DNA of 45,591 bases, taken from positions 144,589-190,179 of the forward strand of contig NMRA01000302.1 of the NCBI GenBank assembly GCA_002633005.1, given 5' to 3'. A program made the translations under genes and the position numbers. Numbering within the stretch: position 1 is the first letter of the stretch; each line of letters begins with the position of its first letter. This document shows, piece after piece, positions 10,454-21,394 of the stretch. The notes below the pieces were generated by a model. The model searched no databases, had not been told where the DNA came from, and worked only from the letters and a program-made list of their open reading frames with translations. The DNA comes from Phoronis australis. Taxonomy: Eukaryota; Phoronida; Phoronidae.

Positions 10454-11985
10454 TCCTGTCAAGAGTGGTGTAAAAATACCCAGCTGCTGATTTGGGCAAA
10501 TGACTGCTCGAAAAACATTTGATTACAGGAGTATTTGTTTGAGTTGGAAGGAATTATCGAAAACCTCCTAATGTGTCCCTCAGTGCCATGCAAAATGTAC
10601 TTATAGTTATAGTAACGTGACTGGGATGTTTTAATCAGTGTGAAGCATAATTCGCCGAAAAGCTTCCGATAGACAACGTATCTAGTGCTTAGTCCTAGAG
10701 ACAGTGCAGTCGGCTACGAGTACTAGTGCCAAGTAGTGGAGTGTGGCATATCCAGCCTATCAAGACAGTACTGAGTTTGTGAATTCTGTTGACTGGCCTG
10801 TCATCAAATTGTGACTAAATAGGAAGGCATCCAAAATTTTTGCCGTTTAACTTAAGCCCTCTGAAGATTATAAACCTGGCGCTTACGGCTTTAGCCAGTA
10901 GCCTAGGTTGTGCCTTGTGGACCATCGCCGCGCCGTGGCCATGAGTTTTGCGATGTGTAACATGTTTTTAACACTATTGTATTGAACAAAATGCACTCCT
11001 CAAGATTTACTTGACTAGATAAACGCTGAATAATTTTGAAATGTACAGTTACACTTGACTGTCAAGGGAGGATAACGTAAACGTACCGCAAGAGAGACTA
11101 CGACTTTAGCCTGGTCTGTTGTTATCGACGCCATGATTGTTGCTACAGGGAAGTGTACTGCTTTACCGATAGATGACACGCCGCTCGCTGTGAAGTTTCT
11201 CTGATCTACCGATAGAGTACACTACATTTGACAGACCTCAATTCAGTGAGGAAGCCCGCACACTAAGTCAGCAGAACTCCCGCACCGAAAAATTAGGCGG
11301 AGGGTGGTCGTACAACAATTGGTTATAGATCTGGGACAAAACAATGATTTATAGTAACGCCTACAACAAATTCTTCAAGTTTCCATATTTACGATATTTT
11401 ATGCTACAGTAATTGGTCTCGTTTTTCGGTTTTCAGTGTTTTTTACAGAATGCAGCAAATACAAGTGACGGTTTCCGGCGATTAAGTGTTCGTTTTGACA
11501 CTCATTCAGTTGACATCTGTTTATTCTGAAACGTTATACGTATATAGAAAATAAAATAGAAGTGTGAGTGGACGTATAAACCAGTAGTTACAAAGATCAA
11601 AACACACTAATATGTTTCACTGATCATTTTGACCAGTTTCTATTGGCCTGTCCTGCTCGTGAGCTCCGTGACGTGCAAATTTAATATTGCCATGGGTTGT
11701 TATGAGAATCACCTGAACAAAACTTAAAAAGCGACGCATGAACATAGGATGCTGTCGTAGAACTGGCCGTTATCGCTATCTGGGTGAACTTTTTACTGTT
11801 TCGAAAGTGTGAATCGTCGTCAGCTCGTTGCCTGCGGTTGATAAGAGTTATTCTTCGGACACTATTGTAACTTGAATCAACTTGAAACCGAACTTTCAGC
11901 TTACGTGCACCAGCCGCCATTCAGTTCCCAGTTTCACACGTAAATCTATGCCTTTACGCATTCGATTGTAAAAAATCGGTATTTT

Positions 11986-12092
11986 TCGGGACCATACAAC
12001 GTGCCTGCATTTTGAGAACCATTTTTCTCCACGGGCAGGCAAACTGGTTCTCAAAATTGGGCACATTATATCCGACTATTGCCGAAATTCTT
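11986..12092. mobile_element. Palindromic MITE, copy 1
   Basis: A hairpin-like element with inner arms TTTTGAGAACC and GGTTCTCAAAA around a ~25-bp centre. Outer arms pair CAACGTGCC with GGGCACATTATATCCGAC. The same layout recurs at 21691-21807 and 34421-34549, which supports a mobile family. Confidence 0.6.
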
Positions 12093-12643
12093 CAGGGCCG
12101 GGGTGGGGGCTGTGAGAGAGGGTGGTGAATAAATTATGCTGCACCATAAAACCGTGATGGATGTATAAGCAACATTATGGCAAGGGTATTTCTAGACGGC
12201 CTCTGAAAGGAATAAAAGAGGAAGGGGCTACCAGTTGTAAGACAAGAACTCCATTACACCATCAATTATACATGCATTGTTCTATTCCGACCCGGTAATA
12301 TCCCGGGTTGCGGTATCATGGGGTGAGGGTGAATTCCGTGTGGGCGTAGGATTTTCGAGATTTGGAAGTCGCCAGTATTTTCGCCCCGTTGAACCCCCCC
12401 CCCCTTTCATGATCGGTCGTCAATTGCTTTCCATAGATTTTTCTGTTGCCGTTTTCAGGGCCGGGTAGCTGGCAGTCAACTTTATGTGTGGCCGGGTGGC
12501 CAAGCGCCTCTGCTTTATACGTGTAAATGTTTGCATTTGGACGTAAATCAGTTTGCCATCTCAGTAATAAATTTAACCATAAATTGTTCAACTATTCCTC
12601 GACAGTTAGAAAATGGCTTAGTCTTGTTGGGATTGGAAGGAAA

Positions 12644-12701
12644 ATGTCAGACAGTAAGAATAGAAAACTGCTACGATTTGGCGACAGTTTACCAGATACA
12701 C
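12644..12701 (+). other. Candidate first coding exon of an unknown gene
   Basis: An ATG in an AAAATGTCA context opens 19 codons (MSDSKNRKLLRFGDSLPDT) that end at a consensus donor, C|GTAAGTGA. The composition is protein-like, but no matching downstream exon was found, so this may be chance. Confidence 0.25.
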
Positions 12702-13659
12702 GTAAGTGATCGTAGTAAAACTATATTTCACTGCAGGATATCAAACTATTTTACTATTTACGTCTAATTATTTCTCATTGTGGTAAGAGGTTTAAGATTT
12801 TCATTTCCTTATGCTTAGAGGAACACTCTGCCTTTTGTGGCCTTCGAAAAACAAAGTAATACGTCAAGTGGTGATATGTGTTGAAGGTGTTGTCAATAAC
12901 GTTTTATGCTTAAATTTTATTTCACGCTACACTGATTTACAAAAGCACGTCACTGTCAAAAATAAAATTCTCTAAAACTTTAGTTCACACTAAAATATAT
13001 TACTCAAAGACTGTGTTGCATAAAAAGTGACTTTTAAAATACATCAGCGGCATATGATGCGTGACGTTAAAGACACAGTTGAGGAAAAGAACTGAGACGC
13101 ACGATGACGTCCATGCACTCTTGCGTACAAAATTTGAAACCTATGTACTAAATTGGTTCCTACACATAATTTTAACGTAGCCGGGCCAGGAAAACCAATT
13201 CATTGTTTTAAAGCCCGATGCAGCACCATCTTTGTCTGTAAACCATCGTTTTGGTTAAAGTTTAGGGCATCTCTGCTTTTTATTGTTTAATACGGCGGGT
13301 TACTGTTCCTAATTAAGCACGATAACACTGAAGATCAAATGGAGTTCCTTCCTTCTTTCAAAACAAGATTCCGCGCCGCTAACTCGATTTATTCCAGGTT
13401 GTAAGTGCGGATGGCTTGCTACTGTACATAGCGCTGCATAGGACTTAAAAATTCTATTGACAAATGCGATAAGTACGTGTAGCTAATCACAGACACGGGG
13501 CATCAATAAAAACCACAAGATAATTAATACAATGGTACAATGGCAAATATTAGCAAAATTTGGAATGGTTCTCCATAATTATACTCCCGCCTAAAACAAG
13601 CGGTCACTAAATATATTTACCACTAACAAGCAAGTGCACTAGAAATAGGAAGCAGTAAG

Positions 13660-13864
13660 ACGTGGACAACAAAAACGACGCCAGAGGACAGCACAAAAAC
13701 GACGTTTCGATACTAATCAAATATCATCATCAGACACAATATTAGACAGATAACACATCACAATGAATGGCCAAAAACCAATATTAAAAAGAAAACATCA
13801 TATCGTTCACCCAATAGGATAATGATAAATAATTTGACAAAACGCTTGAGTTGTCTGTTTAAAG
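13660..13864. repeat. Probable retroelement-derived edge downstream of the TPR gene
   Basis: The segment has AGGACAGCACAAAAACGACG, then TTTCGAT, then ATCATCATCAGAC. Terminal sequences of this kind (an AACGACGTTTCG-type motif beside TGATGATG) are common at ends of Penelope-like or LINE-derived repeats in marine invertebrates. No reverse transcriptase frame remains. This is recognition by general look only. Confidence 0.3.
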
Positions 13865-16333
13865 TTAACATCGCCTGTGATGCGCAATCTTAGTTGCTTC
13901 ACAAGGGGGTTGCTTTCGAGCACCTGGGGTAGGCTCAACTATGGCTCGAAAAAGTTGAACAAGATATTCAAAAAATTCAGGCGAATCAATCGCAGTGTTT
14001 TGCCAGATATCATAGTGTGGGATGGGAGGGGACCCGGACAGGCCTCTTATTGAACCACATTCTAGAATATCAGCGTCTTCTACTACCGTAAAACTGCAAA
14101 AACCTCGTTTAACAACTGATTCACGAAGAAATTCCACATCAAACCGGAAGTTCTGTGACCATTGCGTTGAATCAGACAAAATAACGACTAAAAAATTGTC
14201 ACTGCTGTCTGCTGCTTTTCCAAATTCATCATAAGGCAATGAACCTGGGCAAACAGCAGCAGGGTCGGCAACATAGGCATTCAAATCAAAATAGTTCTCA
14301 AGCAGTTCTTGGAAGTATCTCAGATGAGTTGCATCGGACAGTTGTTCGCCACTAATGTACACGTCATACAGACTATGCCTACCATGACTCTCGAGGTTGC
14401 CAGCAGCGAAATATCCATAAGCTTTTTTGAAATGCTGTTTAGCTTCAGTAAACCGCTTTTCCACAAGAAATGCTGCAGCTGCTTTGATGGCAGTTTCTTT
14501 AAAGATTTCTCGGCTTTTGAGAACATTTGTTGCAAGTTCCGGAGGAATTTGCGCGTCAACAAAAAACAGTGCATCCGCATATCTACAGGCACTTGCCAAC
14601 GTTTTAAACTTTTCAAAACAATACTCCCAGTTACAAGGGTCCGATGCTATCTTATCATCAAGAAGCTCCAAAGATCTGCCATGTTTGTTTATCAACCTAC
14701 TAAAATAGCAAAATTCTAAACAAGATGAAACATCAGATGGATCCCCTTTAACTTTTCCATGTAGGATATCATAAAGTGTAATATGACATTCACTTACAAA
14801 TTCAAAAGGTACATTCATTGCAATACTAGCAGAATTTTCAATAGCTTGCAGAAAATATGACGTTGCCTTCTGAATTAGTACTTGTTTTTGGTCTGGGTGG
14901 TCCTCTGGGATGGTGTGGCTTTTATAAACATAACATTGTCCAATGAGTTCACAGGCAATCATTGCTTCTGCCAGTGACGAAGATTTCAAGTGAAGCACAG
15001 AACTGAAATAATTAATGGCCTCATCAGTTTGGCCAAGTTGTAAATGGACTCGTCCTTTGTGAATATATACCGCAGCTACATCACTTTTGCTGACGTCATA
15101 GGCCTTCCTATAATACTCTAATGCTTCTTTAAGTTCATCAATTCCTACATCACTAACTGATGTTGAAGCGTACGGTAACTGACTTTGAAGATTTAAATGT
15201 ACTTCAGTACTTATAAGTGAAAAATTACTAAAGACGTCTTCAACAAATCTAGTATTTGACAAGGTTTTGAAAGGGAATGTCAACTGAGGCTCGGTTTGGA
15301 CATTTTCAATGGCTCCTGCCCGTTTTCTACTTTCTTCAACTTTATTTTGCCATTTTAAAACTTGGATGTCACCCAGATGCAAATAAATGACAGTATTACC
15401 CTGTATCTCTTCTGCTTTCTTAAAATATTCTATAGCTTTATTAAAATTCCCTTTCTCTTTTTCGTATTTACCGCATTCTTGTAAAACAGTGCGATCTTCA
15501 GGTGCTAGTCTTATGGCTTCTCCAATACAATATTCTCTCACTTCATCAATAGAGCCCAATACTTGACTCAGTGAAAAGCTATTGACTAGTTCAATAGCAC
15601 CACTAACATCCCTAAACTCAGTTGGCAAGGAATTGTAAAGCGCAAGGAACGACTGTAACTTTGTCCAAGCCTTTGCTTTCACTGCAGCGTGAGCTTTATC
15701 ATGTCGAACAACCACAGAAAAAGCTTGCAGCGCCTCAACGAACAGTTCGTTTGCATCAAAGTCGCCAGGGTTTTCCAAATACCATTTTGAGGAAAGACAT
15801 CTTTGCAGCACAAGAAAATAGCCGAATTGCCACAACCAATTGTCTTCATGTTGTTCGTCTATGACTTGCTTAAACCAGTATAAAGCCTCTCTGTGAAAGT
15901 GAGGCCCAAACCGAGAATAGCTGAACGCAATCTCGCTCTTTGCAGTTGCCAATTTGTACTTAAATCCATCATCATTCTCCATAGCGTCGAGTCGATTTAG
16001 TTCTTTTTCCCCATCGATTAAATTCTTATCATGAATAGCGAGATATACGAAGTTTGTAACAGCTACAATGTTCTCAGGATCGTTTTTTCTGACACGTGCA
16101 TTCAATTCTGAAGCCTTTTCAAAATTGCTTCTCTCAAAATACAAGTACGACAGGAGATTGTCATTCCGGTTGCCATTGTATGTTCGATGATCGTTCAATT
16201 GCTCTTCCTTTACGGTTTGTATCACTTTTTTCACACGCATCGACCTTTCGTTCCCCTTCAGTTTCAACTGAAATGAGCTAGGAAATCTACTCAGACGCCT
16301 CTTTAAGTTCTCAATCTTGTTACCAGACTCCAT
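13865..16333 (-). CDS. IFIT/TTC22-like tetratricopeptide repeat protein with C-terminal alpha/beta domain
   Basis: One uninterrupted exon, 822 residues from the ATG at 16333. The frame stays open 67 codons upstream to an ATG at 16534, but that stretch lacks TPR character and includes likely 5' UTR. Helical TPR-like units are visible at roughly 60-90, 130-165, 265-320, 400-450, and again before 690. The best are NFNKAIEYFKKAEEI and LGQTDEAINYFSSVLHL. The arrangement resembles IFIT and TTC22-like proteins, RNA- or protein-binding scaffolds that in vertebrates include interferon-induced antiviral factors. Residues ~712-802 differ: a hydrophobic strand FLVVILSD, an amphipathic helix (FDVEFLRESVVKRGF), a second strand (CSFTVVEDADI) and a final helix (FFEYLVQLFRAIV). 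This recalls a reduced TIR or SEFIR fold. The lack of introns suggests a retrocopy or an expanded intronless family. The family assignment is inference; the reading frame is certain. Confidence 0.85.
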   Translation of the reverse strand: MESGNKIENLKRRLSRFPSSFQLKLKGNERSMRVKKVIQTVKEEQLNDHRTYNGNRNDNLLSYLYFERSNFEKASELNARVRKNDPENIVAVTNFVYLAIHDKNLIDGEKELNRLDAMENDDGFKYKLATAKSEIAFSYSRFGPHFHREALYWFKQVIDEQHEDNWLWQFGYFLVLQRCLSSKWYLENPGDFDANELFVEALQAFSVVVRHDKAHAAVKAKAWTKLQSFLALYNSLPTEFRDVSGAIELVNSFSLSQVLGSIDEVREYCIGEAIRLAPEDRTVLQECGKYEKEKGNFNKAIEYFKKAEEIQGNTVIYLHLGDIQVLKWQNKVEESRKRAGAIENVQTEPQLTFPFKTLSNTRFVEDVFSNFSLISTEVHLNLQSQLPYASTSVSDVGIDELKEALEYYRKAYDVSKSDVAAVYIHKGRVHLQLGQTDEAINYFSSVLHLKSSSLAEAMIACELIGQCYVYKSHTIPEDHPDQKQVLIQKATSYFLQAIENSASIAMNVPFEFVSECHITLYDILHGKVKGDPSDVSSCLEFCYFSRLINKHGRSLELLDDKIASDPCNWEYCFEKFKTLASACRYADALFFVDAQIPPELATNVLKSREIFKETAIKAAAAFLVEKRFTEAKQHFKKAYGYFAAGNLESHGRHSLYDVYISGEQLSDATHLRYFQELLENYFDLNAYVADPAAVCPGSLPYDEFGKAADSSDNFLVVILSDSTQWSQNFRFDVEFLRESVVKRGFCSFTVVEDADILECGSIRGLSGSPPIPHYDIWQNTAIDSPEFFEYLVQLFRAIVEPTPGARKQPPCEATKIAHHRRC

Positions 16334-17660
16334 AATACGAAAGGTCGTGTACAACTTTTCCAACTTGTTGCTTCCTACTTGACTGGAATCTTCCAAGAAA
16401 AAGACGTCACTGACGCAAAGGATTATGGGATAGCAATCCTCCAAAGCAGCACGGCTGGTAGGCAATGACCATCGCCTATGTTGGCCCGAACCAGAGTATA
16501 CTATCCCACAAATCTCTCGGGCATGCGCGCACATCAGTCCCTTTAAGAACTAGGTCAACGTTAGAGGGCAGTCACACAAGGAAGTTGAACATTTGAAGTT
16601 AACTTGTGATGAATGAACTATGCAATTTACATAACGTAAAATTGCCGCGAGGACTTGACAGGGACTTCAGGGGTCACACACTCCACTGATTTATCCACAT
16701 TATTTTGAAAACGCTTGGTCCAGTCACACATTGTGTGTCATAAAAGAGATAAGCATACCAAGTAGAACTACTCTCGTTTATCACATTGGTGTAGACTCAC
16801 AGTTGAACTGCATGTGGTTTTCTGTAGTGAAGTACGGCGAATAGTGTCATCCTTAGGAAAGCGATGCAAGGTACCCAAAGCGCGTGTAAGACGATAATGA
16901 GAACATCCTGGTACGCGGCAACAGCGTGGAATGTTGACTGACTCGTAAATAAAAGCAAACGACGACCAACTTATGTCAGCCGAGGTAGAACAATTTGACT
17001 GAATTGACAGCTCTCACAGTCTGACGTGCTGTATGAACAGAAATTGGCGCAAAATTCTTGCCTCCCAAATCGTCACTTCCGGAGTAGAGGACGAGAAATT
17101 AATTAAATTACGAAAAGCTGTAATTCAGTGAAAAATATGTCTGGGATACTCAACAGACCTTATTTTTGCTAAACGTGACATGAAAAAAGGTTGCCTTCGC
17201 CTTTAAAATCATGTCACAGTATATTTTACGGAGGGATGTGACCTTAAAGTTTGGTTCTAACCCGGCTTCAGTAAATGAAAGTTTAGGCCCTTCTACCAGG
17301 TACGTGCGGTAATTTTCTAAAAAGTATTCTCGTGTATTTGCGTGGCCACGTAGCAGTGTAGACCCGTGCATGTATATGTTATTACTTTTTTCATTGATTT
17401 TACAATAACTTATTAATGTTCTATGTTCACTGTAGCGCAACGTTATTTGAAATTCTTAGTAGAATGTTATATGCATGCATACAGGTGTACCTATACCTGT
17501 GAAATAAAATTAATGAAAAGTTTACGCCTTGTAAAAAACCCAGTCCAATACTTCGTGTTATCGACATCATACTGTGCGTTGTACAATGGTTCCGGTCTTG
17601 GAGGACTGTCCCACTTGTTAAATTTTCCCACCATCAAATTGTCCCCTTTTCACACCGTCA

Positions 17661-17832
17661 CGGCGAAATTGACGTTATGGCGGCTTTGTACGTTTCCCAC
17701 GCAACGTAAAGTCCTATTTTCCTGTTTGACTAAAAAGAAAAACGGCGAAATTGACGTCATGGCGGCTTTGTCATACGTCAGTTTCCCACGCAACGTAAAG
17801 TCCTATTTTCGTGTTTGACTTAAAAGAAAGAG
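17661..17832. repeat. Tandem duplication, unit ~82-90 bp
   Basis: Copy 1 is 17661-17742 and copy 2 is 17743-17832. Both start CGGCGAAATTGACGT and share ATGGCGGCTTTG, GTTTCCCACGCAACG and TAAAGTCCTATTTTC. Copy 2 has an 8-base insertion before GTTTCCCACG. Confidence 0.88.
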
Positions 17833-20134
17833 AAAACGGGACGTTGTTCATAGGTTTTGAGGTACATAAAATTAACCGGATTCGAAGAAATTAAGTCCAA
17901 GGGGTGCTGTCGGGACGTACGTTATGGTGCCCTGTTGCGCCGATTACTGATTTCACCAGCCACACTCCGTTTTGGCATACACGCAGAAGTGCCGCTGCTT
18001 TACGTACAGTAGGTCTCGCATTTCAACTAGTTGACAAAATAATATTGTCTCTTTTGATATAAATATTGTTACTTTTACAGTCCACTTTCGTTAGAGTAAC
18101 ATAACAATTAGAATTATGTGTTCACTCTTGTTTATACGGTAACACACACTAGAGGCATCCGTATCGCTACTGTTTACATTCTGGAGAAATACTTTACTTT
18201 ATATCGAAATTTGTATGTCCTTCACTGCAACAAATGTTACGATCCATCCACAATATATTTAAATCTAAACTATGTTTGCGTATTTTTAGCCTGAATTTTA
18301 CTCAAGAATAAAATTGGCACTGAAAAGCATAAAAACTCCAGTCATAAGTACATGGAAGATGTATAATTTCGAACTGAATGACTGCATGGCTAATTCTTGA
18401 CAACGACTGCGACTAGGGAATTCTATTCTACTGAAAATCTGTCTTTATCCAGTATCAATCTTTTGAATAAAAAAAATTCCTTAATATTAAAAGGACGCTA
18501 AATCCTGTTTTGATGGTATCAACCAATCCTCGTTCTGTCACCTGCTAATGCATCATTGTCGCCAATTCTGCAAGCTAAAGGCACTGCACGAATCGACTAA
18601 AAACTTGGTGGGTTTTTTCCCACGGTTGCCGTGTAATTCGCTAAAAGCGTAGGTCACGCTTGTCTGTTTAACAAACTTTTAAAGGAGTTTTCATTTTTTT
18701 CTCAAAACTTTTGATTGTTGTCTTGGGTTACAAATTATTTTGTTTTAGAGAAATGGATGGACTGGATGGGGAAGTCTTTTTTGTATCTGTTAAGGTTTGG
18801 TGTCCGTTACACAGGTTAATTAATTAACTAATTTTAGTTAATTATGGTTTAACTAATACGTTCTGCTATTTTTGGGGTTTGGTAAAAATAAAAACCCTGG
18901 ATTCTTAGACCTTTCTAAATCTGTTATACAAAATAATGACATGCATGGATTTTGCGTTGGATTAGTCTTCCAGGCAACTTCTAGGCAACACCCAGTCGTA
19001 TAAAATTTCAAATGGTGACAAAAAAGATAATTACCCATCCTGTCGTCACTTTGTGCCGTAGTTTTCATGCTGGGTATGTGAACTCTTTCAACCAATACTG
19101 CAAGTTCATTGATGAAATAAGATTACCATATGACAGGATAAAAAGACATTCCGGTGCGTTTTCTTGTGACTGGCGTAAGTTTAACGTTGTACACCGTGTA
19201 ATTGCTAGTTACTTGTTCATTTAAATAATCTTCATTACATTTCCGACCAATACCGTCATTTCACTTAAAGCCTCAGAACGAAAAAACAGGGCCATGAAAT
19301 ACAACACTGAGGCGTCTCAACTGACATTCATGTATTGTGTCTATGACTACTCAGTAGTCATCAGTCATGACGTATTGTAAAACTGCAAGTTCGTAACAGG
19401 GTTTGCCCGAAAATACAGGATGTAAGCTAACTCTTTGTAACATATTACCAGCTTAACTAGTATTCCATACCTTTCATACTTACAAATAAAGGTTGCGGAT
19501 ATACATGTCCTATGAAAACATTATTTATTTTCAAAGAAGGCGCAAGGTCGCGTTTCAGGTAGAAGATAACAACTACAGATCATGAGTACTTCGACTATAA
19601 AACAGTTTGGTGTGCTTCTTTTCAAACCTTATCAGTCAGGCTGCTGATCATTCCAAACACAAGCGTATGTAATGTATTTCCTGTGCTATGCTTTACCGTG
19701 TTGAAATCTTTTTACCTCTTATATTCCAATCCTTTTGAGGATTCATCGAAGGATTGTTAGTTGCGTATTTCCCTCCCTATTAATGCAATCCTGCCATCTG
19801 AGGAACATGTGAAACATCAACACTGACTAATTGCTGTTCCATGCCAATACAAAAATGGGAGGGGTCGGGCATCCAATATTTGAGAATAACACCAACCCCT
19901 TATATGGTATCATGTTGACACAGAGAAAATAATAAAACATGGATATTCATTTTTTACTTTTACATGTTATATTTGTCAATTGGAGCTACTTATTAAGAAT
20001 CAATCATGTACATGCCAAGTTCTCTTATGATTAATGTGTTTTTATACAGTCACCCTGAAGAGTGTTTTTTTGTTTGGATGGCACTACTCTAAAGCTCTCT
20101 AATTTGCCACGAAGTGAAATTTATTTATTTTGCT

Positions 20135-20345
20135 CAAGGCTGGAGGCTGCCCAAATTCTAGAAAAAGGCATACCTGTCTGTGCCAAATGCAAGAATCGCA
20201 AGAAAGACAACAGTGAAATTAACCACGTCCCAAATTCTGGAATTATGCGGAATATTTGTCCCAAATTCTAGAGACTGTTTCAAATCAGAGAATTTCTACC
20301 GTACATATTTTTGGCACCCTAATAAAGTGTATTACATGAAATATC
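20135..20345. repeat. Dispersed repeat, related to 4760-5010
   Basis: It shares with the copy in the EIF3I intron the strings CCCAAATTCTAGAGACTGTT / CCCAAAGTCTACAGACTGTC and AGAGAATTTCTACCGTA / GGAGAATTTTTACCGTA. It also has a recurring CCCAAATTCT-like core roughly every 30-45 bp. It is non-coding, probably an old interspersed element with internal sub-repeats. Confidence 0.5.
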
Positions 20346-21394
20346 CCTTAAAGGTCAAAATCTTACCCTTATAATAGGAGGATTTAGGGGGGGGGCAGGG
20401 GCCCCGCCCCCCTCCAAAATGAAACAGCAACAGCGTGAGGAAATATTGAGTCCAGAAGCTAGGACCGGTATAGGGCTCAGACGTGGATACACGGTCCTGT
20501 TTTTTTTTAGTCCACAGAAGGTTTACATCCTTGGCCCAAGCAACTTTCCGGCTGCCTGTGCACTTACAAACGAGTTGCCCAATTCCCCGAGGATGTTGGT
20601 ATCCTTATGGTATCCTAGATACACCAATGCTTAACGTGTCACGCACAAAACGATACTCAAGGTTCTGGCAGCCGCTGCCTCCTCCCAAACACAATACATT
20701 GAAGATGTCCCAAAGTTCAGTGACTGCAATTCACTTAGACATATCTCTATCATTTATCTTCTCTAGACTCCTTTATTCAAAATTGAACATGACAATTTTG
20801 ATTAGACAGAAAACATCACAGGTTTCAGCATTTTCCAATACTTCAGTTGGACCCATTACAAAACTTTTTACACATACATGTAGGTGCGGCTTGCTCTGAA
20901 CAACATTCTTCAACCCACGAACACCACACGGTTGCAAATGCTGGTATTTCTAAGTTACAGAGGGTTGAAAAATTAACCATTTTTCCGTGGTCATAATCTG
21001 CAGAGTTTACTATAAGGCATTCTTTTCTGGGACCATTACGTAACAAACAAAACAGCACACATCAAAATGTACTGCCAAAATAACTAATTAAAAACAAAGT
21101 TAAATCTATACAAAATACGGAGGCATTTAATATATTATACAACACAGAAAAACTGCGAACTATTAGACTTCTGTACACTAAATAAATGTTATGCTTTTAA
21201 GAATACTTATGAAATAAATAAAAAAACTGTTGAGATAGTACAAAACATGATTGAATTTAACCTTTGCCAGCACCCTCAATGCCATACTGCTCAATGTCTA
21301 CAAGAATCTTTCGCACTTTGCACAATTTCACAATTCGGGAACTCCTTTTTGACCTTCATGACCTTTTGACCCTTATTCAAGATGCTTTCAAATC

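Larger units (their letters stand above)
9885..13660. other. Intergenic or 5' intron region with no firm gene
   Basis: It should contain the missing 5' exon(s) of the C8orf74-like gene and the downstream region of the TPR gene. Items seen are a 16-bp palindrome with a CRE core (10438-10453), a palindromic MITE (11986-12092), a minus-strand ATG followed by a good donor near 11904-11920, and a plus-strand ATG exon candidate at 12644-12701. Homopolymer C runs occur near 9570 and 12398. No complete gene is supportable. Confidence 0.5.
16534..21394. other. Intergenic region between the TPR gene and the GPX gene
   Basis: No gene is supportable. It holds a tandem duplication (17661-17832), a 19-bp palindrome at 19343-19361 (ATGACTACT-C-AGTAGTCAT), a dispersed repeat at ~20135-20345 related to one at ~4760-5010, and purine/pyrimidine-rich C and G runs near 20390-20410. 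A plus-strand stretch ending at a consensus donor (…SCDW C|GTAAGT, exon end 19174) could be an exon, but nothing pairs with it convincingly. Confidence 0.5.

Noticed and set aside
14309-14719. Plus-strand open frames of up to 136 codons
   Set aside because: They lie wholly antisense to the TPR coding exon and have no splice or start support; they are shadow frames.
16334-16534. Extension of the TPR protein to the upstream ATG (889 residues)
   Set aside because: The extra 67 residues have low-complexity, UTR-like composition and no TPR or targeting character. The ATG at 16333 starts the recognisable helical region.
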